A DNA stretch of 64,000 nucleotides, from assembly GCF_013378075.1 (NCBI RefSeq), contig NZ_CP051131.1, forward strand, positions 2,046,001 to 2,110,000. The letters run 5' to 3'. The notes under the pieces were generated by a model. The model saw nothing but the letters and a program-made list of their open reading frames with translations. It was not told the DNA's origin and searched no databases. The position numbers and the translations under genes were made by a program. Positions 17,733 through 26,158 of the stretch are shown one piece after another (the first letter of the stretch is position 1; each line of letters starts with the position of its first letter). The DNA comes from Parasphingopyxis algicola (GTDB lineage Bacteria; Pseudomonadota; Alphaproteobacteria; Sphingomonadales; Sphingomonadaceae).

Positions 17733-18686
17733 ATGCCGAGCGTCGACATAGCCGGCCAGCAGCACTGGCACGACCGCGCCTTCCCGGAAATCCATGCGCA
17801 ATCGGGCGGCGATGCCCTGCCCGAGCTGCTCCACAGCGAACGCACCGCGATCGATGCCTCGCTGGCCGGAACCGGCGCGATCCTCTTTCGCGGCTTCGGC
17901 ATCGCGACCGCCGAACAGTTCGATGCAGCGGTCGAAGCCTATGGCGCGCCCAATTTCGCCTATGACTATTCGCTGTCCAACGCGGTCCGCATCAACCTGA
18001 CGCCGCGCGTCTTCACCGCAAACGAGGCGCCGCCCGATACGAGCATCTATCTGCATCACGAAATGGCGCAGACGCCGCTCTACCCGTCGAAACTGTTCTT
18101 CTTTTGCGAGACGGTCGCCGAAAGCGGCGGCGCGACGCCGATCTGCCGGTCGGACATCCTGCTCGAACGGCTGACGGCCGAAAAACCCGAGCTCGTCGAT
18201 GCATTCGCCGCGAAGGGCGTGCGCTACCGCAACGTGATGCCGGACGAGAATGACGCGAGTTCGGGCCAGGGCCGAAGCTGGCGCGCCACCCTGGGCGTGG
18301 AAAGCCGGAACGCGGCCGAGGCGCGGCTGCGCGCGCTCGACTATGATTGGGAATGGCTGGACGGCGGCGCGCTGCGGGCGATTACGCCGGTGCTGAGCGC
18401 GGTGCGGACGCTGCCCGACGGCCGCGCGGTGTTCTTCAACCAGCTGATCGCCGCCTATCGCGGCTGGGCCGACAGCCGCAACGATCCCAAGCGCACCATC
18501 ACCTTCGGCGACGGATCGGCGATCGATCCGGGCGACATGGCTCTCGCCATCGCGATCGCCGACGAATTGACCTTCGATATTCCTTGGCAGGACGGCGATG
18601 TCGCGCTGATCGACAATTTCCTCGTCATGCACGGGCGCCGGCCCTTTACCGGCAAGCGCCGGGTCCTCGCCTCGCTGATCGCCTAG
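17733..18686 (+). CDS. TauD/TfdA-type Fe(II)/2-oxoglutarate dioxygenase, candidate sulfoquinovose dioxygenase
   Basis: A 317-residue 2-oxoglutarate oxygenase. The facial triad is His108-x-Glu110 (in IYLHHEMAQ) with distal His300 (NFLVMHGRRPFTGKRR); Arg309 or Arg310 should bind 2-oxoglutarate. The H-x-E form, FRGFG and GGATPI place it in the TauD/SyrP-like branch. TauD relatives split C-S bonds of sulfonates. This gene is tail-to-tail (12-base gap) with an aldo/keto reductase and a sulfoquinovosidase, so desulfonation of SQ to 6-oxo-glucose and sulfite is a good hypothesis. An oxygenolytic SQ route of this type has been described in other bacteria, to my recollection. Other hydroxylations remain possible. 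GTG 17718 is an alternative start. Confidence 0.65.
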   Translation: MPSVDIAGQQHWHDRAFPEIHAQSGGDALPELLHSERTAIDASLAGTGAILFRGFGIATAEQFDAAVEAYGAPNFAYDYSLSNAVRINLTPRVFTANEAPPDTSIYLHHEMAQTPLYPSKLFFFCETVAESGGATPICRSDILLERLTAEKPELVDAFAAKGVRYRNVMPDENDASSGQGRSWRATLGVESRNAAEARLRALDYDWEWLDGGALRAITPVLSAVRTLPDGRAVFFNQLIAAYRGWADSRNDPKRTITFGDGSAIDPGDMALAIAIADELTFDIPWQDGDVALIDNFLVMHGRRPFTGKRRVLASLIA

Positions 18687-18698
18687 GGCCGAAGGACG

Positions 18699-19616
18699 CT
18701 AAGGCAGGGGCTCGCCGCGCGCCGCCTCGAAGACTGCATACCAGTCGCTGCGCGTCCAGCGGACTTTCAGCGCATCGGCCGCTTCGGCGATGCGCGCCGG
18801 CGTCTGGCTGCCGACGATCGGAATCGGCCGGGCCGGATGCGCCATGATCCAGCTATAGGTCGCCGCGGCGCGCGACACGCCCTGGGCTTCGGCGACCGCA
18901 TCGAGCGCCGTCGCGACCGCCCGTTCCCGCCCGGTTTCCGGCTGCGCAATCCGCCCGCCGCCGAGCGGCGACCAAGCGAGCACCGACAGGCCGAGCCGCA
19001 TCGCCTGGTCGAACTGACCGTCCTCGGCTGACGCCAGTGCGAGTGGCGAGAATTCGGGCTGGGTGGTCGCGAGCGGGATGGTGAGAAAATGCGCGAGACT
19101 CTCGATCTGCGCGCCGGTAAAATTGGAAACGCCGACCGCCCCGATCTTGCCCGCCCGGACCGCCTCTTCGAGCGTCCGCGCCAGCTCTTCGGGATGGGTC
19201 AGGATATCGGGCCGGTGCACCTGCCAGAGCGCGATATGGTCGACGCCGAGCCGGGCGAGCGACGCATCGATCGCGCGTTCGAGATAGGCGCGGCCCGAAT
19301 CATAGGGCGTACCGATCACGATCCCGCCCTTGCTCGCCAGCACCATCCGGTCGCGAAGATCCGGCGCCTCGGCGAAGACGCGCCCCAGCAACGCCTCGGC
19401 CGCGCCAAACGGCTCGCCATTGTCGGGGCCGTAGATATCGGCCGTGTCGAACAGCGTGATCCTGGCGTCGAGCGCCGCCTCGACTCGTTCGCGCGCCGCG
19501 CCGACATCGTCGCCCCGGAAGCGCCACATGCCCCAGGCCAGCGGGCTCACCTCGGGACCGTCCGCGTAGAGCAGCCGGCCGGCGGGCGGCGGGAGCGGTT
19601 CGGTACTGATCGTCAT
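18699..19616 (-). CDS. Aldo/keto reductase, candidate 6-oxo-glucose reductase
   Basis: A 305-residue AKR with the catalytic tetrad Asp57 and Tyr62 (LFDTADIYG), Lys96 (LASKGG) and His134 (QVHRPD). The C-terminal IVGSQTPARIAEAADA is the NADPH-binding stretch. It resembles YdhF-like AKRs. In the sulfo-SMO route of Agrobacterium, the AKR SmoB reduces 6-oxo-glucose to glucose beside a sulfoquinovosidase. Here the gene starts four bases after the sulfoquinovosidase stop and faces the dioxygenase, which supports the same step. ATG 19616 has AGGGG nine bases upstream; a longer open frame to 19766 overlaps the upstream gene. Substrate assignment is inference. Confidence 0.8.
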   Translation of the reverse strand: MTISTEPLPPPAGRLLYADGPEVSPLAWGMWRFRGDDVGAARERVEAALDARITLFDTADIYGPDNGEPFGAAEALLGRVFAEAPDLRDRMVLASKGGIVIGTPYDSGRAYLERAIDASLARLGVDHIALWQVHRPDILTHPEELARTLEEAVRAGKIGAVGVSNFTGAQIESLAHFLTIPLATTQPEFSPLALASAEDGQFDQAMRLGLSVLAWSPLGGGRIAQPETGRERAVATALDAVAEAQGVSRAAATYSWIMAHPARPIPIVGSQTPARIAEAADALKVRWTRSDWYAVFEAARGEPLP

Positions 19617-19620
19617 GTAA

Positions 19621-21615
19621 TCATTCCCCTGTGAGACCTTGGAACAGCGCCGCATGATCGCTGTCCGGTCGGAAGAATATCGGCGGCTCGCCGAGCGGCG
19701 CCGGAACCTCGACCCAGTCGCCGCCGTCATGATCCGCGCCACTCCATAGATGCCGCCAACGCGCACCGGCCGGCAAATAGACGCGCCAGCTTTCCGCGCC
19801 TTCTTCGATCACCGGCGCGACGAGCAGGTCGCGGCCGTAGAGATACTGGGTCTCGATGTCGTAGCAGGCGGCATCCTCCTCGAAATGCAGGAAGAGCGGG
19901 CGCTGTAGCGGCAGGCCGGTGGCCATCGCTTCGTCGCACAGGATGCGGACATAGGGGGCGAGCTTTGCATGGAGCCGCGTCATGCGCGCGAAATGGGCGA
20001 GGATCTCGGGACTGCTGTCGAGCTGCAGATTGTCGCGCGGGCGGTTCCCCTCATGGCTGCGCATGAACGGGGTGAAGGCCGCCATTTCGGACCAGCGCAT
20101 GATCAGTTCCGCGCTCCGCACATTGCCGAGCAGGCTCGTATAGCCGCCGACATCGCTATGGCTGTAGGCATTGCCGACCAGCCCGGCCGACAGCGCCGCG
20201 CGAATGACGGTGCCGATGCCGTCATGCCGCGAGAAATCCACCGACTGGTCGCCGGCCCAGAGCAGCGGACAATGCGCGCCGACGCCCGAATAGCCGGCGC
20301 GCATGAAAAAGACCGCCTCGCCCGTCTTGCCACGGCTTGCGACGGCCCGCGCATTCACCTCGGCCCAGAGCACCGGCCATGCATTATGCGCGAGCAGCGG
20401 ATCGCGGCCATCGGAGAGCCGGATATCGGTCGGCAGATACTCGCCGAAATCGGCCATCCAGCCGTCGATACCGAGATCGAGCATTTCGCGCCCGATGACC
20501 CGTTCGGCGAACCAGTCCGCGGCTTCGGGATTGGTGAAATCGACGACGCCGCACTCGAACTCGCCAAAATCGACGAGGCAAGTCTCGTCGCGATCGGGGT
20601 GACGCGCAAAATAACCGGCGCGCTCGGCCTCGACGAACAAGGCCCCGTCAACGGCGAGATAGGGGTTCACATAAGCGAGGAAGCGAATGCCGCGTCCGTT
20701 GAGCTGCTCGATCCGATCCCCGAGGCCCGGATAGCGCGCATCGCTGGCCCGCCAGTCCCAGAACAGCCGTGTGCCGAAGCTCGTCTCGCGGATGCCCGCC
20801 CAGTCCTCGCACCAGAGACCGGTGACGACGGCGCCCGCATCGATCATCGCGCCCAGCCGCTCGAAGCTCCGCTCGCCGTCCTTCAGCCCGATAATCGCGC
20901 CCTCTATCGCCCAGTCGGGCAGCGGCGGCTGGCGGCCGAACCGGTCGGACAGCGCGCCGACCAGTCCCGCAAAATCGGGCCGGGCGAATACCTCCAGCCG
21001 CGCCGGCACCTCCCAGACCTCGATCCCGTGCCGCCTCCCGCGTTCGAAATCGAATACCGCATAGGCCGTCGTATCGACATGCAGGGCATAGCGGCGCGAG
21101 GAGAGCCAGGTCGGCTGCGGATAGTTGGTCGTCCAGTAATCGCCACCCGCATTGCCGAGCGCATCCATCCGCCGTGTCAGCTCGGTCGATTTGTCGCGCC
21201 CGACGCCGGGTTCGGACGTCCAGAGCGGAAAGCGCCGGCCGCGCATGTTCAGATAGGAGAGCTGTTCGCCGCCGCCCCAGACATATTCCCCCAGCTCGGC
21301 GACGACATCGATCCAGAACCGGTTCGCGGCCGGATCGTGGCAGCGGATATCGATGCCCCCTTCCCCGACCTCCATGTCGAGCAGCACCGGGCCGCCGGGC
21401 GCTTCGGCAAGCCGGATGCGCCGCCGGTCGATCTCCGCATGCGCCAGGCTCCGCCGCGATGTGACTCGGTCGGCGATGGCGAAATTGCTGCGGTTCATGG
21501 CGATATCGGGATCGCCCGCCCCGATCACGCAGCAGGGCTCTGCCGCGCTGTGCGCGATCAGCAGCAGATCGCCGCGCCGGATCTCGAACCCGGTATCGGT
21601 CGGAACGATCTTCAT
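19621..21615 (-). CDS. Sulfoquinovosidase (GH31, YihQ/SmoI-like)
   Basis: A 664-residue GH31 enzyme that cleaves sulfoquinovosyl glycosides such as SQ-glycerol to free SQ. The nucleophile is Asp389 (GWMADFGEYLPTD) and the acid/base Asp456 (LLWAGDQSVD). It closely resembles E. coli YihQ over the catalytic half (RSHEGNRP, RPLFLHFEEDA, YLYGRDLLVAPV). The residues defining sulfonate-binding SQases are present as Lys245, Glu270, Arg283, Trp286 and Tyr492. This is the KERWY class, nearly at the numbering I recall for the Agrobacterium enzyme. An ordinary alpha-glucosidase would lack them. There is no signal peptide, so it should act in the cytoplasm. It heads a two-gene operon with the AKR and is divergent from an ACS transporter. 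ATG 21615 was chosen; the frame runs on to 21828 into the transporter gene. Confidence 0.92.
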   Translation of the reverse strand: MKIVPTDTGFEIRRGDLLLIAHSAAEPCCVIGAGDPDIAMNRSNFAIADRVTSRRSLAHAEIDRRRIRLAEAPGGPVLLDMEVGEGGIDIRCHDPAANRFWIDVVAELGEYVWGGGEQLSYLNMRGRRFPLWTSEPGVGRDKSTELTRRMDALGNAGGDYWTTNYPQPTWLSSRRYALHVDTTAYAVFDFERGRRHGIEVWEVPARLEVFARPDFAGLVGALSDRFGRQPPLPDWAIEGAIIGLKDGERSFERLGAMIDAGAVVTGLWCEDWAGIRETSFGTRLFWDWRASDARYPGLGDRIEQLNGRGIRFLAYVNPYLAVDGALFVEAERAGYFARHPDRDETCLVDFGEFECGVVDFTNPEAADWFAERVIGREMLDLGIDGWMADFGEYLPTDIRLSDGRDPLLAHNAWPVLWAEVNARAVASRGKTGEAVFFMRAGYSGVGAHCPLLWAGDQSVDFSRHDGIGTVIRAALSAGLVGNAYSHSDVGGYTSLLGNVRSAELIMRWSEMAAFTPFMRSHEGNRPRDNLQLDSSPEILAHFARMTRLHAKLAPYVRILCDEAMATGLPLQRPLFLHFEEDAACYDIETQYLYGRDLLVAPVIEEGAESWRVYLPAGARWRHLWSGADHDGGDWVEVPAPLGEPPIFFRPDSDHAALFQGLTGE

Positions 21616-21673
21616 GCGGACAGGCCGGTGCAGCGCAGCGTGATTGTCACCTCCATCGTCGGGCGGTACCACG

Positions 21674-22981
21674 ATGGCGGGGATCGCAGAAGCGGGGCGC
21701 GCAAGAACGCCTCCATATCGCCCCGTCGATCGAGAGGGGGCGCCATTGGCGAGCGTTGCATTGGAGCGGAACGGGGTCCGGCTGCGCCGTTTCCTGATCG
21801 CCCTCATCTTCTGCGCCACCGCGCTCAACTATGTCGACCGGCAGGTCCTCGCGCTGCTGAAACCTACGCTCCAGGCCGAATTCGGCTGGACCGAGAGCGA
21901 GTTCGGCTATCTCGGATCGGCCTTCCAGCTCGCCTCGGCCGTCGCGCTGTTCGGCGTCGGCTGGTTCGTCGACCGGTTCGGCGTGAAATTCGCCTATGGG
22001 CTGGCGGTCGCGATCTGGAGCCTCGCCGGGATCGGCCATGCGCTCGCGACCACCGTCCAGCAATTCGTCGTCGCGCGGATAACGCTCGCCGCGGCCGAAG
22101 CGGTGAACACCCCGGCAGCGATCAAGGCGGCCGCGCAATATATGCCGCTCCGCGAACGCTCGCTCGCGATCGGCATCATCAACACCGCGCCCAATATCGG
22201 CGCGATCCTCACCCCGCTGCTGATCCCGCCGATCGCCCTCGCCTTCGGCTGGAAGATGGCCTTTATCGCAACCGGCGCGCTCGGCTTCGTCTGGCTGGTC
22301 TTCTGGATCGGCGGAACGCGCAATCTCGAGCCCATCCAGGCCGAGCCGGCCGAGCGGCAGCGGGCCGACTGGGGCGCCCTGTTCCGCGATCGGAAAAGCT
22401 GGGCGGTGATGGCGGCCAAGGCGCTGACCGACCAGGTCTGGTGGTTCGTGCTGTTCTGGATGCCCGATTTCTTCAATCGCGAGTATGGGATGGGCCAGGC
22501 GAGCCTCGGCTATCCGGTGGCGATCATCTTCACCCTCGCCGCGCTCGGCGCGCTCTCGAGCGGCGGCATCTTCCCGCTGCTGCTCGCGCGCGGGATGAGC
22601 GTCAACCGGGCGCGCAAGCTCTCGATGTTCGTCTATGCGCTGGTGATCCTGCCGCTGCCGCTCGCACTGTTCGCGGGCAGCCCCTGGATCGCCGCGCTGA
22701 TCATCGGCCTCGCGCTGTTCGCGCATCAGGGCTTTTCGACCAACATCTTCGGCATGACCGCCGATATCGTGCCCACGAACCGCGTCGCCAGCGTGATCGC
22801 CGCGGGCGCGATCGCCGGCAACCTCTCCGGCATGGGGATCATCCTGTTCACCGGCTGGGCGCTCGATACCGGGCTCGGCTACTGGCCGATGTTCGCGATG
22901 AGCGCGAGCGCCTATCTGCTCGCCCTGCTCGCCATCCACATCCTCGTGCCGGTCCTGAGGCCCTATGGAGACGCGGCCTGA
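21674..22981 (+). CDS. MFS transporter, ACS (anion:cation symporter, hexuronate-like) family
   Basis: A 435-residue transporter with about 12 membrane segments. NYVDRQVLALLKPTLQAEFG and WTESEFGYLGSAFQ after the first helix are typical of the ExuT/ACS family, which imports sugar acids. SQ and SQ-glycerol are also anionic sugars, and the gene is divergent from the sulfoquinovosidase with only 58 bases between them, so SQ-glycoside uptake is a reasonable role. Hexuronate or another organic anion is the alternative. ATG 21674 is preferred; TTG 21644 is in frame. The N-terminal ~35 residues are poorly conserved in character and the true start may be later. Confidence 0.82.
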   Translation: MAGIAEAGRARTPPYRPVDREGAPLASVALERNGVRLRRFLIALIFCATALNYVDRQVLALLKPTLQAEFGWTESEFGYLGSAFQLASAVALFGVGWFVDRFGVKFAYGLAVAIWSLAGIGHALATTVQQFVVARITLAAAEAVNTPAAIKAAAQYMPLRERSLAIGIINTAPNIGAILTPLLIPPIALAFGWKMAFIATGALGFVWLVFWIGGTRNLEPIQAEPAERQRADWGALFRDRKSWAVMAAKALTDQVWWFVLFWMPDFFNREYGMGQASLGYPVAIIFTLAALGALSSGGIFPLLLARGMSVNRARKLSMFVYALVILPLPLALFAGSPWIAALIIGLALFAHQGFSTNIFGMTADIVPTNRVASVIAAGAIAGNLSGMGIILFTGWALDTGLGYWPMFAMSASAYLLALLAIHILVPVLRPYGDAA

Positions 22982-23039
22982 TCGCCGAGATCGGCAGGCA
23001 TTTCTGCCTCGCTGATTGACCATTTCGGGATTCCCTCTA

Positions 23040-23061
23040 TTATTGACGAAATATATAATAA
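23040..23061 (+). promoter_or_regulatory. Candidate 22-bp operator, site B (upstream of the serine hydrolase gene)
   Basis: TTATTG, ACGAAATATA, TAATAA. It differs at only two of 22 positions from site E (39475-39496), 16 kb away. It ends 13 bases before the chosen start, so a bound protein would block initiation. Confidence 0.65.
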
Positions 23062-23074
23062 TGGAAGGATGAGG

Positions 23075-24475
23075 ATGGCAAGGTCGATGGCGAAGGCGCG
23101 GCTCGGATTGGCGATGGGAATTGCGCTCTGCGCGCTCGGCGGGGCGCAAGTGGCGGTCGCGGAGACGGCCGGCCCGGCCGAAAACTGCCGGATTACCGGC
23201 GAGGTCGTCGGCCCGTTTCTCGATCCCGCACGGCTCGAACGGCTCGAAACGACTCTCCGCGCGATGGTCGATACGAGCATCGCGCCGGGCGTCGTCATGA
23301 TGATCGAGCGCGCGGACGAGCCCGTCTTCTCCTTTGCCTATGGCATGGCCGATGCCGAGCATGGCCAGCCGATGGCCGAGGATACGCTGTTCCGCCTCTA
23401 TTCGATGACGAAGCCAGTGACGTCGCTCGCGGCGATGCAGCTCGTCGCCGAAGGCCGCCTGTCGCTCGACGATCCGGTGGCCGATTTCATCCCGGAATTC
23501 GCCGACTCACAGGTAATGGCGGCAGACGGTGGAGACCCGGTTCCGCTCGACCGCCCGATCACGGTGCGCGATCTGCTGATGCATGGCGCGGGCCTCACCT
23601 ACCGGACGGGCCAGGCCAATGCGGCCGGCCCGGTCTACGCCGCGCGCGGCATTCCGGCGGGGCCCGGCGTCGACCAGCCGCCGACCGACGGCAGCGATCC
23701 CGTCACCTCGCTCGCCGAACTCGCGCGGCGCGTCGCCGCCGTCCCGCTGCTCAACCAGCCGGGCACGGCCTTCACCTATGGCAACGCCACCGACATATTG
23801 GGCCGCGTGATCGAGGTGGCGACCGGCGAGCCGCTGTCGGATATTCTCGAGCGGCAAATCCTCCATCCGCTCGGCATGGACTCGACCGCTTTTCAGGTCA
23901 CGCCCGAGGATATCGGACGCCTCTCCGCCGCCTATATCGCGCCGCCCCAGTTTCCGGCGGAAACCCGCGCCGTGGTGTCGAGCGTCCCGATCGACCGGCT
24001 CGGTCCGGCGCAGCTGACCATCGCCGACGACGCCGAAACGAGTTTCTATCTGGGCGAACCGCTGATCGAATATGGCGGGGCCGGGCTGGTCGGCACGACG
24101 AGGGACTATCTGCGCTTCACCGCCGCGATGCGGCAGAATGGCCGCTATCCGGGCGGGACCCTGTTGCCCGCCGATCTTGCCGCCGCCATGCATGCCGACC
24201 AGCTCGCGCCCGAGGCGCGGTCCGGCGCCGCCAATCTCGCCGGGCTCGGCTTCGGTTACGGCTTTGCGGTGCGGCTCGATCCGACCGAGACGGTGCCCGT
24301 TTTCCCGCAATGCGGCTATTTCTGGGGCGGCGCGGCGTCGACCAATTTCTGGATCGATCCACATGGTGGAACGTCCGGCGTGATGATGACGCAGGTCTTT
24401 GGCGGCGACGTGAAAAGCTATTGGCTCGAAGCGCTGCGGATCCTCTATGCGCCCGAGATCGAACCGGTCAATTGA
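23075..24475 (+). CDS. Exported serine hydrolase, beta-lactamase/family VIII esterase fold
   Basis: A 466-residue protein with a signal peptide (about 1-30, ending AQVAVAE). The class C-like motifs are Ser110-x-x-Lys113 (LYSMTKPV) and a Tyr-x-Asn (TYGNATDILG); a GGAASTNFW stretch near the end stands in for KTG. Many such proteins are esterases, lipases or D-amino-acid peptidases rather than antibiotic-degrading enzymes. Being periplasmic and under the shared operator, it could deacylate imported glycolipids, but that is inference. ATG 23075 follows GGAAGG by six bases; ATG 23069 is too close to it. Confidence 0.82.
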   Translation: MARSMAKARLGLAMGIALCALGGAQVAVAETAGPAENCRITGEVVGPFLDPARLERLETTLRAMVDTSIAPGVVMMIERADEPVFSFAYGMADAEHGQPMAEDTLFRLYSMTKPVTSLAAMQLVAEGRLSLDDPVADFIPEFADSQVMAADGGDPVPLDRPITVRDLLMHGAGLTYRTGQANAAGPVYAARGIPAGPGVDQPPTDGSDPVTSLAELARRVAAVPLLNQPGTAFTYGNATDILGRVIEVATGEPLSDILERQILHPLGMDSTAFQVTPEDIGRLSAAYIAPPQFPAETRAVVSSVPIDRLGPAQLTIADDAETSFYLGEPLIEYGGAGLVGTTRDYLRFTAAMRQNGRYPGGTLLPADLAAAMHADQLAPEARSGAANLAGLGFGYGFAVRLDPTETVPVFPQCGYFWGGAASTNFWIDPHGGTSGVMMTQVFGGDVKSYWLEALRILYAPEIEPVN

Positions 24476-24484
24476 CGCGGAGAG

Positions 24485-26005
24485 CTAGGCAATCGCAGGA
24501 TCGCCACCCGGGACGGGTTCCGCCGCATCCGCTCGCGTCTTGCGGGCGTCGAGCTCGGCGATGAACGCGTCGTGCTTCTTCCGCGTCAGATCGTAGCGCG
24601 CGTAGAAGAGGACGGAGACCAAAGCGACGAAGCCCATGATCGGCCCCGCGACCACACCCAGCCGGAAAACGATATCGGCGTCGAGCTCTCCCGGCACCGC
24701 GTCGAAGGGTAGGACGACGACGATATCGAGCATGACGCCGGCGACCAGATGGCCGAGCGAGACGGCCGCCTTTCCGACCAGCGCGCGCGCCGAATAGAAC
24801 AGCCCCTCCTGCCGTTCGCCGGTTGCGACTTCGTTCTGGTCGATCACGTCGCCGAGCATCGACAGGATCGCGACCGCGGCGAGGCTGATCGAAAAGGTCA
24901 GCACGCAGAAATTGCCGATGAGCAGCGGCAGCAATATCAGGGAATCGTTGGACGGCATGAGCCCCAAAAGACGCAGATCGACCGGCAGCTGGGACGCGAC
25001 GACCATCAGCAGGAGCGCGCCGACCAGCACCGGCCGCCGGTCGAAACGGCGCATCAGCACCGGCGATGCGAGCGCCCCCGCCACGGCGCCCGGCGCGGCG
25101 AACAGCCCGAACCAGCGAATATCCTCGGGTACCAGCTCCCAGAAATAGGTATTCACGAATACGGTGAAGGTCTCGTAGAGCCCGGTCGCGATCATGAAGA
25201 AGAAGACGCCGCCGATCAGGAAGGCGTAATTCCGGTTCTTCAGCGCGCCCAATATGCTCCGGTAGAAGATCGGAAGCGAAAATCGCGGCTGGTCGGGATC
25301 CGGCTGGCTCAGCCGCGACACCTGGTTGAGCGTACCGATCGCGCTGAGCCAGATCGCGCCGAGCAGAAAGCCGCACGCGGTGAGCACGAGCGGCATATAG
25401 GCATCCGGATCGAGATGGCGGGGAATCTCCATCCCCTCGGCGTTGATCGTGGTACCCGCAAGGAAATAGCCCCAGGCCGAAAAGGCGAACAGCGCGCCCA
25501 TCGCATAGCCGAAGATCGCGTTGATGCTGAACAGGCGCGAGCGTTCGTTGTGGTCGCGCGTGAGTTCGCCGCCGAGCGCGAGATGCGGCACGATATAGAG
25601 CGTGATTGCGAGCCTGCTGATCACCGTGAAGAAGACGAGCCACGCAAACAGCAATGTCTGGACCGCCCCCTCTGCCCCGGCCGCGGTCCAGGCCGCCGGA
25701 GGGTTGAAGATCAGATAGAGCGCAATCGCCAGCGGCACGGGCGCGACGAAGAGAAACGGATGGCGCCGCCCGAGGCGCGAGCGCCAGCGGTCCGAAACGA
25801 CGCCCATCACCGGATCGGACACCGCGTCGACGAGCAGGGCGAGCATGATCGCGATGCCGATCAGCGAGTTCGAAAGGCCGATCGCCTGATTGTAGTAGAT
25901 CCCGATAAATGTGTTGAACATGCCGAGATAGAAGATCTCGCCGATCGCCCCGACACCGAAAAAGACTTTGGTGCGGAACGGGAGGATATCGCGCGCGGCC
26001 GTCAT
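24485..26005 (-). CDS. GPH-family sodium:sugar symporter (MelB-like)
   Basis: A 506-residue, 12-helix transporter. DAVSDPVMGVVSDRWRSRLG and RRHPFLF after the second helix are the signature of the glycoside-pentoside-hexuronide:cation symporter family, as in MelB. It should import a sugar or glycoside with Na+ or H+. A MelB-type carrier fits galactosides such as galactosyl-glycerol or melibiose, matching the GH36/GH42 operon, but the substrate cannot be read from sequence. It lies downstream of the TonB receptor on the same strand, separated by a terminator-like hairpin at 26034-26062, and is convergent with the serine hydrolase. Confidence 0.85.
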   Translation of the reverse strand: MTAARDILPFRTKVFFGVGAIGEIFYLGMFNTFIGIYYNQAIGLSNSLIGIAIMLALLVDAVSDPVMGVVSDRWRSRLGRRHPFLFVAPVPLAIALYLIFNPPAAWTAAGAEGAVQTLLFAWLVFFTVISRLAITLYIVPHLALGGELTRDHNERSRLFSINAIFGYAMGALFAFSAWGYFLAGTTINAEGMEIPRHLDPDAYMPLVLTACGFLLGAIWLSAIGTLNQVSRLSQPDPDQPRFSLPIFYRSILGALKNRNYAFLIGGVFFFMIATGLYETFTVFVNTYFWELVPEDIRWFGLFAAPGAVAGALASPVLMRRFDRRPVLVGALLLMVVASQLPVDLRLLGLMPSNDSLILLPLLIGNFCVLTFSISLAAVAILSMLGDVIDQNEVATGERQEGLFYSARALVGKAAVSLGHLVAGVMLDIVVVLPFDAVPGELDADIVFRLGVVAGPIMGFVALVSVLFYARYDLTRKKHDAFIAELDARKTRADAAEPVPGGDPAIA

Positions 26006-26033
26006 GATCCGGCCGGGATAGGGGAAAAGAAGC

Positions 26034-26062
26034 CGGAGGAAAGCGCCTTGCGCTTTCCTCCG
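26034..26062 (-). terminator. Hairpin between the TonB receptor and GPH symporter genes
   Basis: A perfect 12-bp stem (26034-26045 with 26051-26062) around a 5-base loop. Read on the minus strand it is followed by a pyrimidine stretch including TTTT about seven bases later. It probably ends or attenuates TonB transcripts, lowering symporter expression relative to the receptor. Confidence 0.55.
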
Positions 26063-26158
26063 CCAGTGTGACGCCCGCGAACCTCCATGGGTGGAGAGAG
26101 ACGAACGCGGTCGCTCGTTCGATTGTCCGGTGCCGGCCGGCCGAAATGGCCCATCCGG

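Noticed and set aside
19621-21615. Generic alpha-glucosidase label for the GH31 gene
   Set aside because: The K-E-R-W-Y residues and close resemblance to YihQ in the catalytic half point to sulfoquinovosidase.
17733-21615. Sulfo-EMP, sulfo-TAL or flavin monooxygenase (SmoA/SmoC) routes
   Set aside because: No isomerase, SF kinase, aldolase, transaldolase or flavin-dependent monooxygenase gene is present here.
19969-23019. A very long open frame on the plus strand (about 1000 codons) across the SQase gene
   Set aside because: It is antisense to a GH31 enzyme with complete motifs, has Arg/Ala-rich low-information sequence, and no family features. Long antisense frames are expected at this GC content.
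23075-24475. Antibiotic-resistance beta-lactamase
   Set aside because: SxxK and YxN alone do not show beta-lactamase activity; the C-terminal KTG is not clear, and the context is sugar and lipid use.
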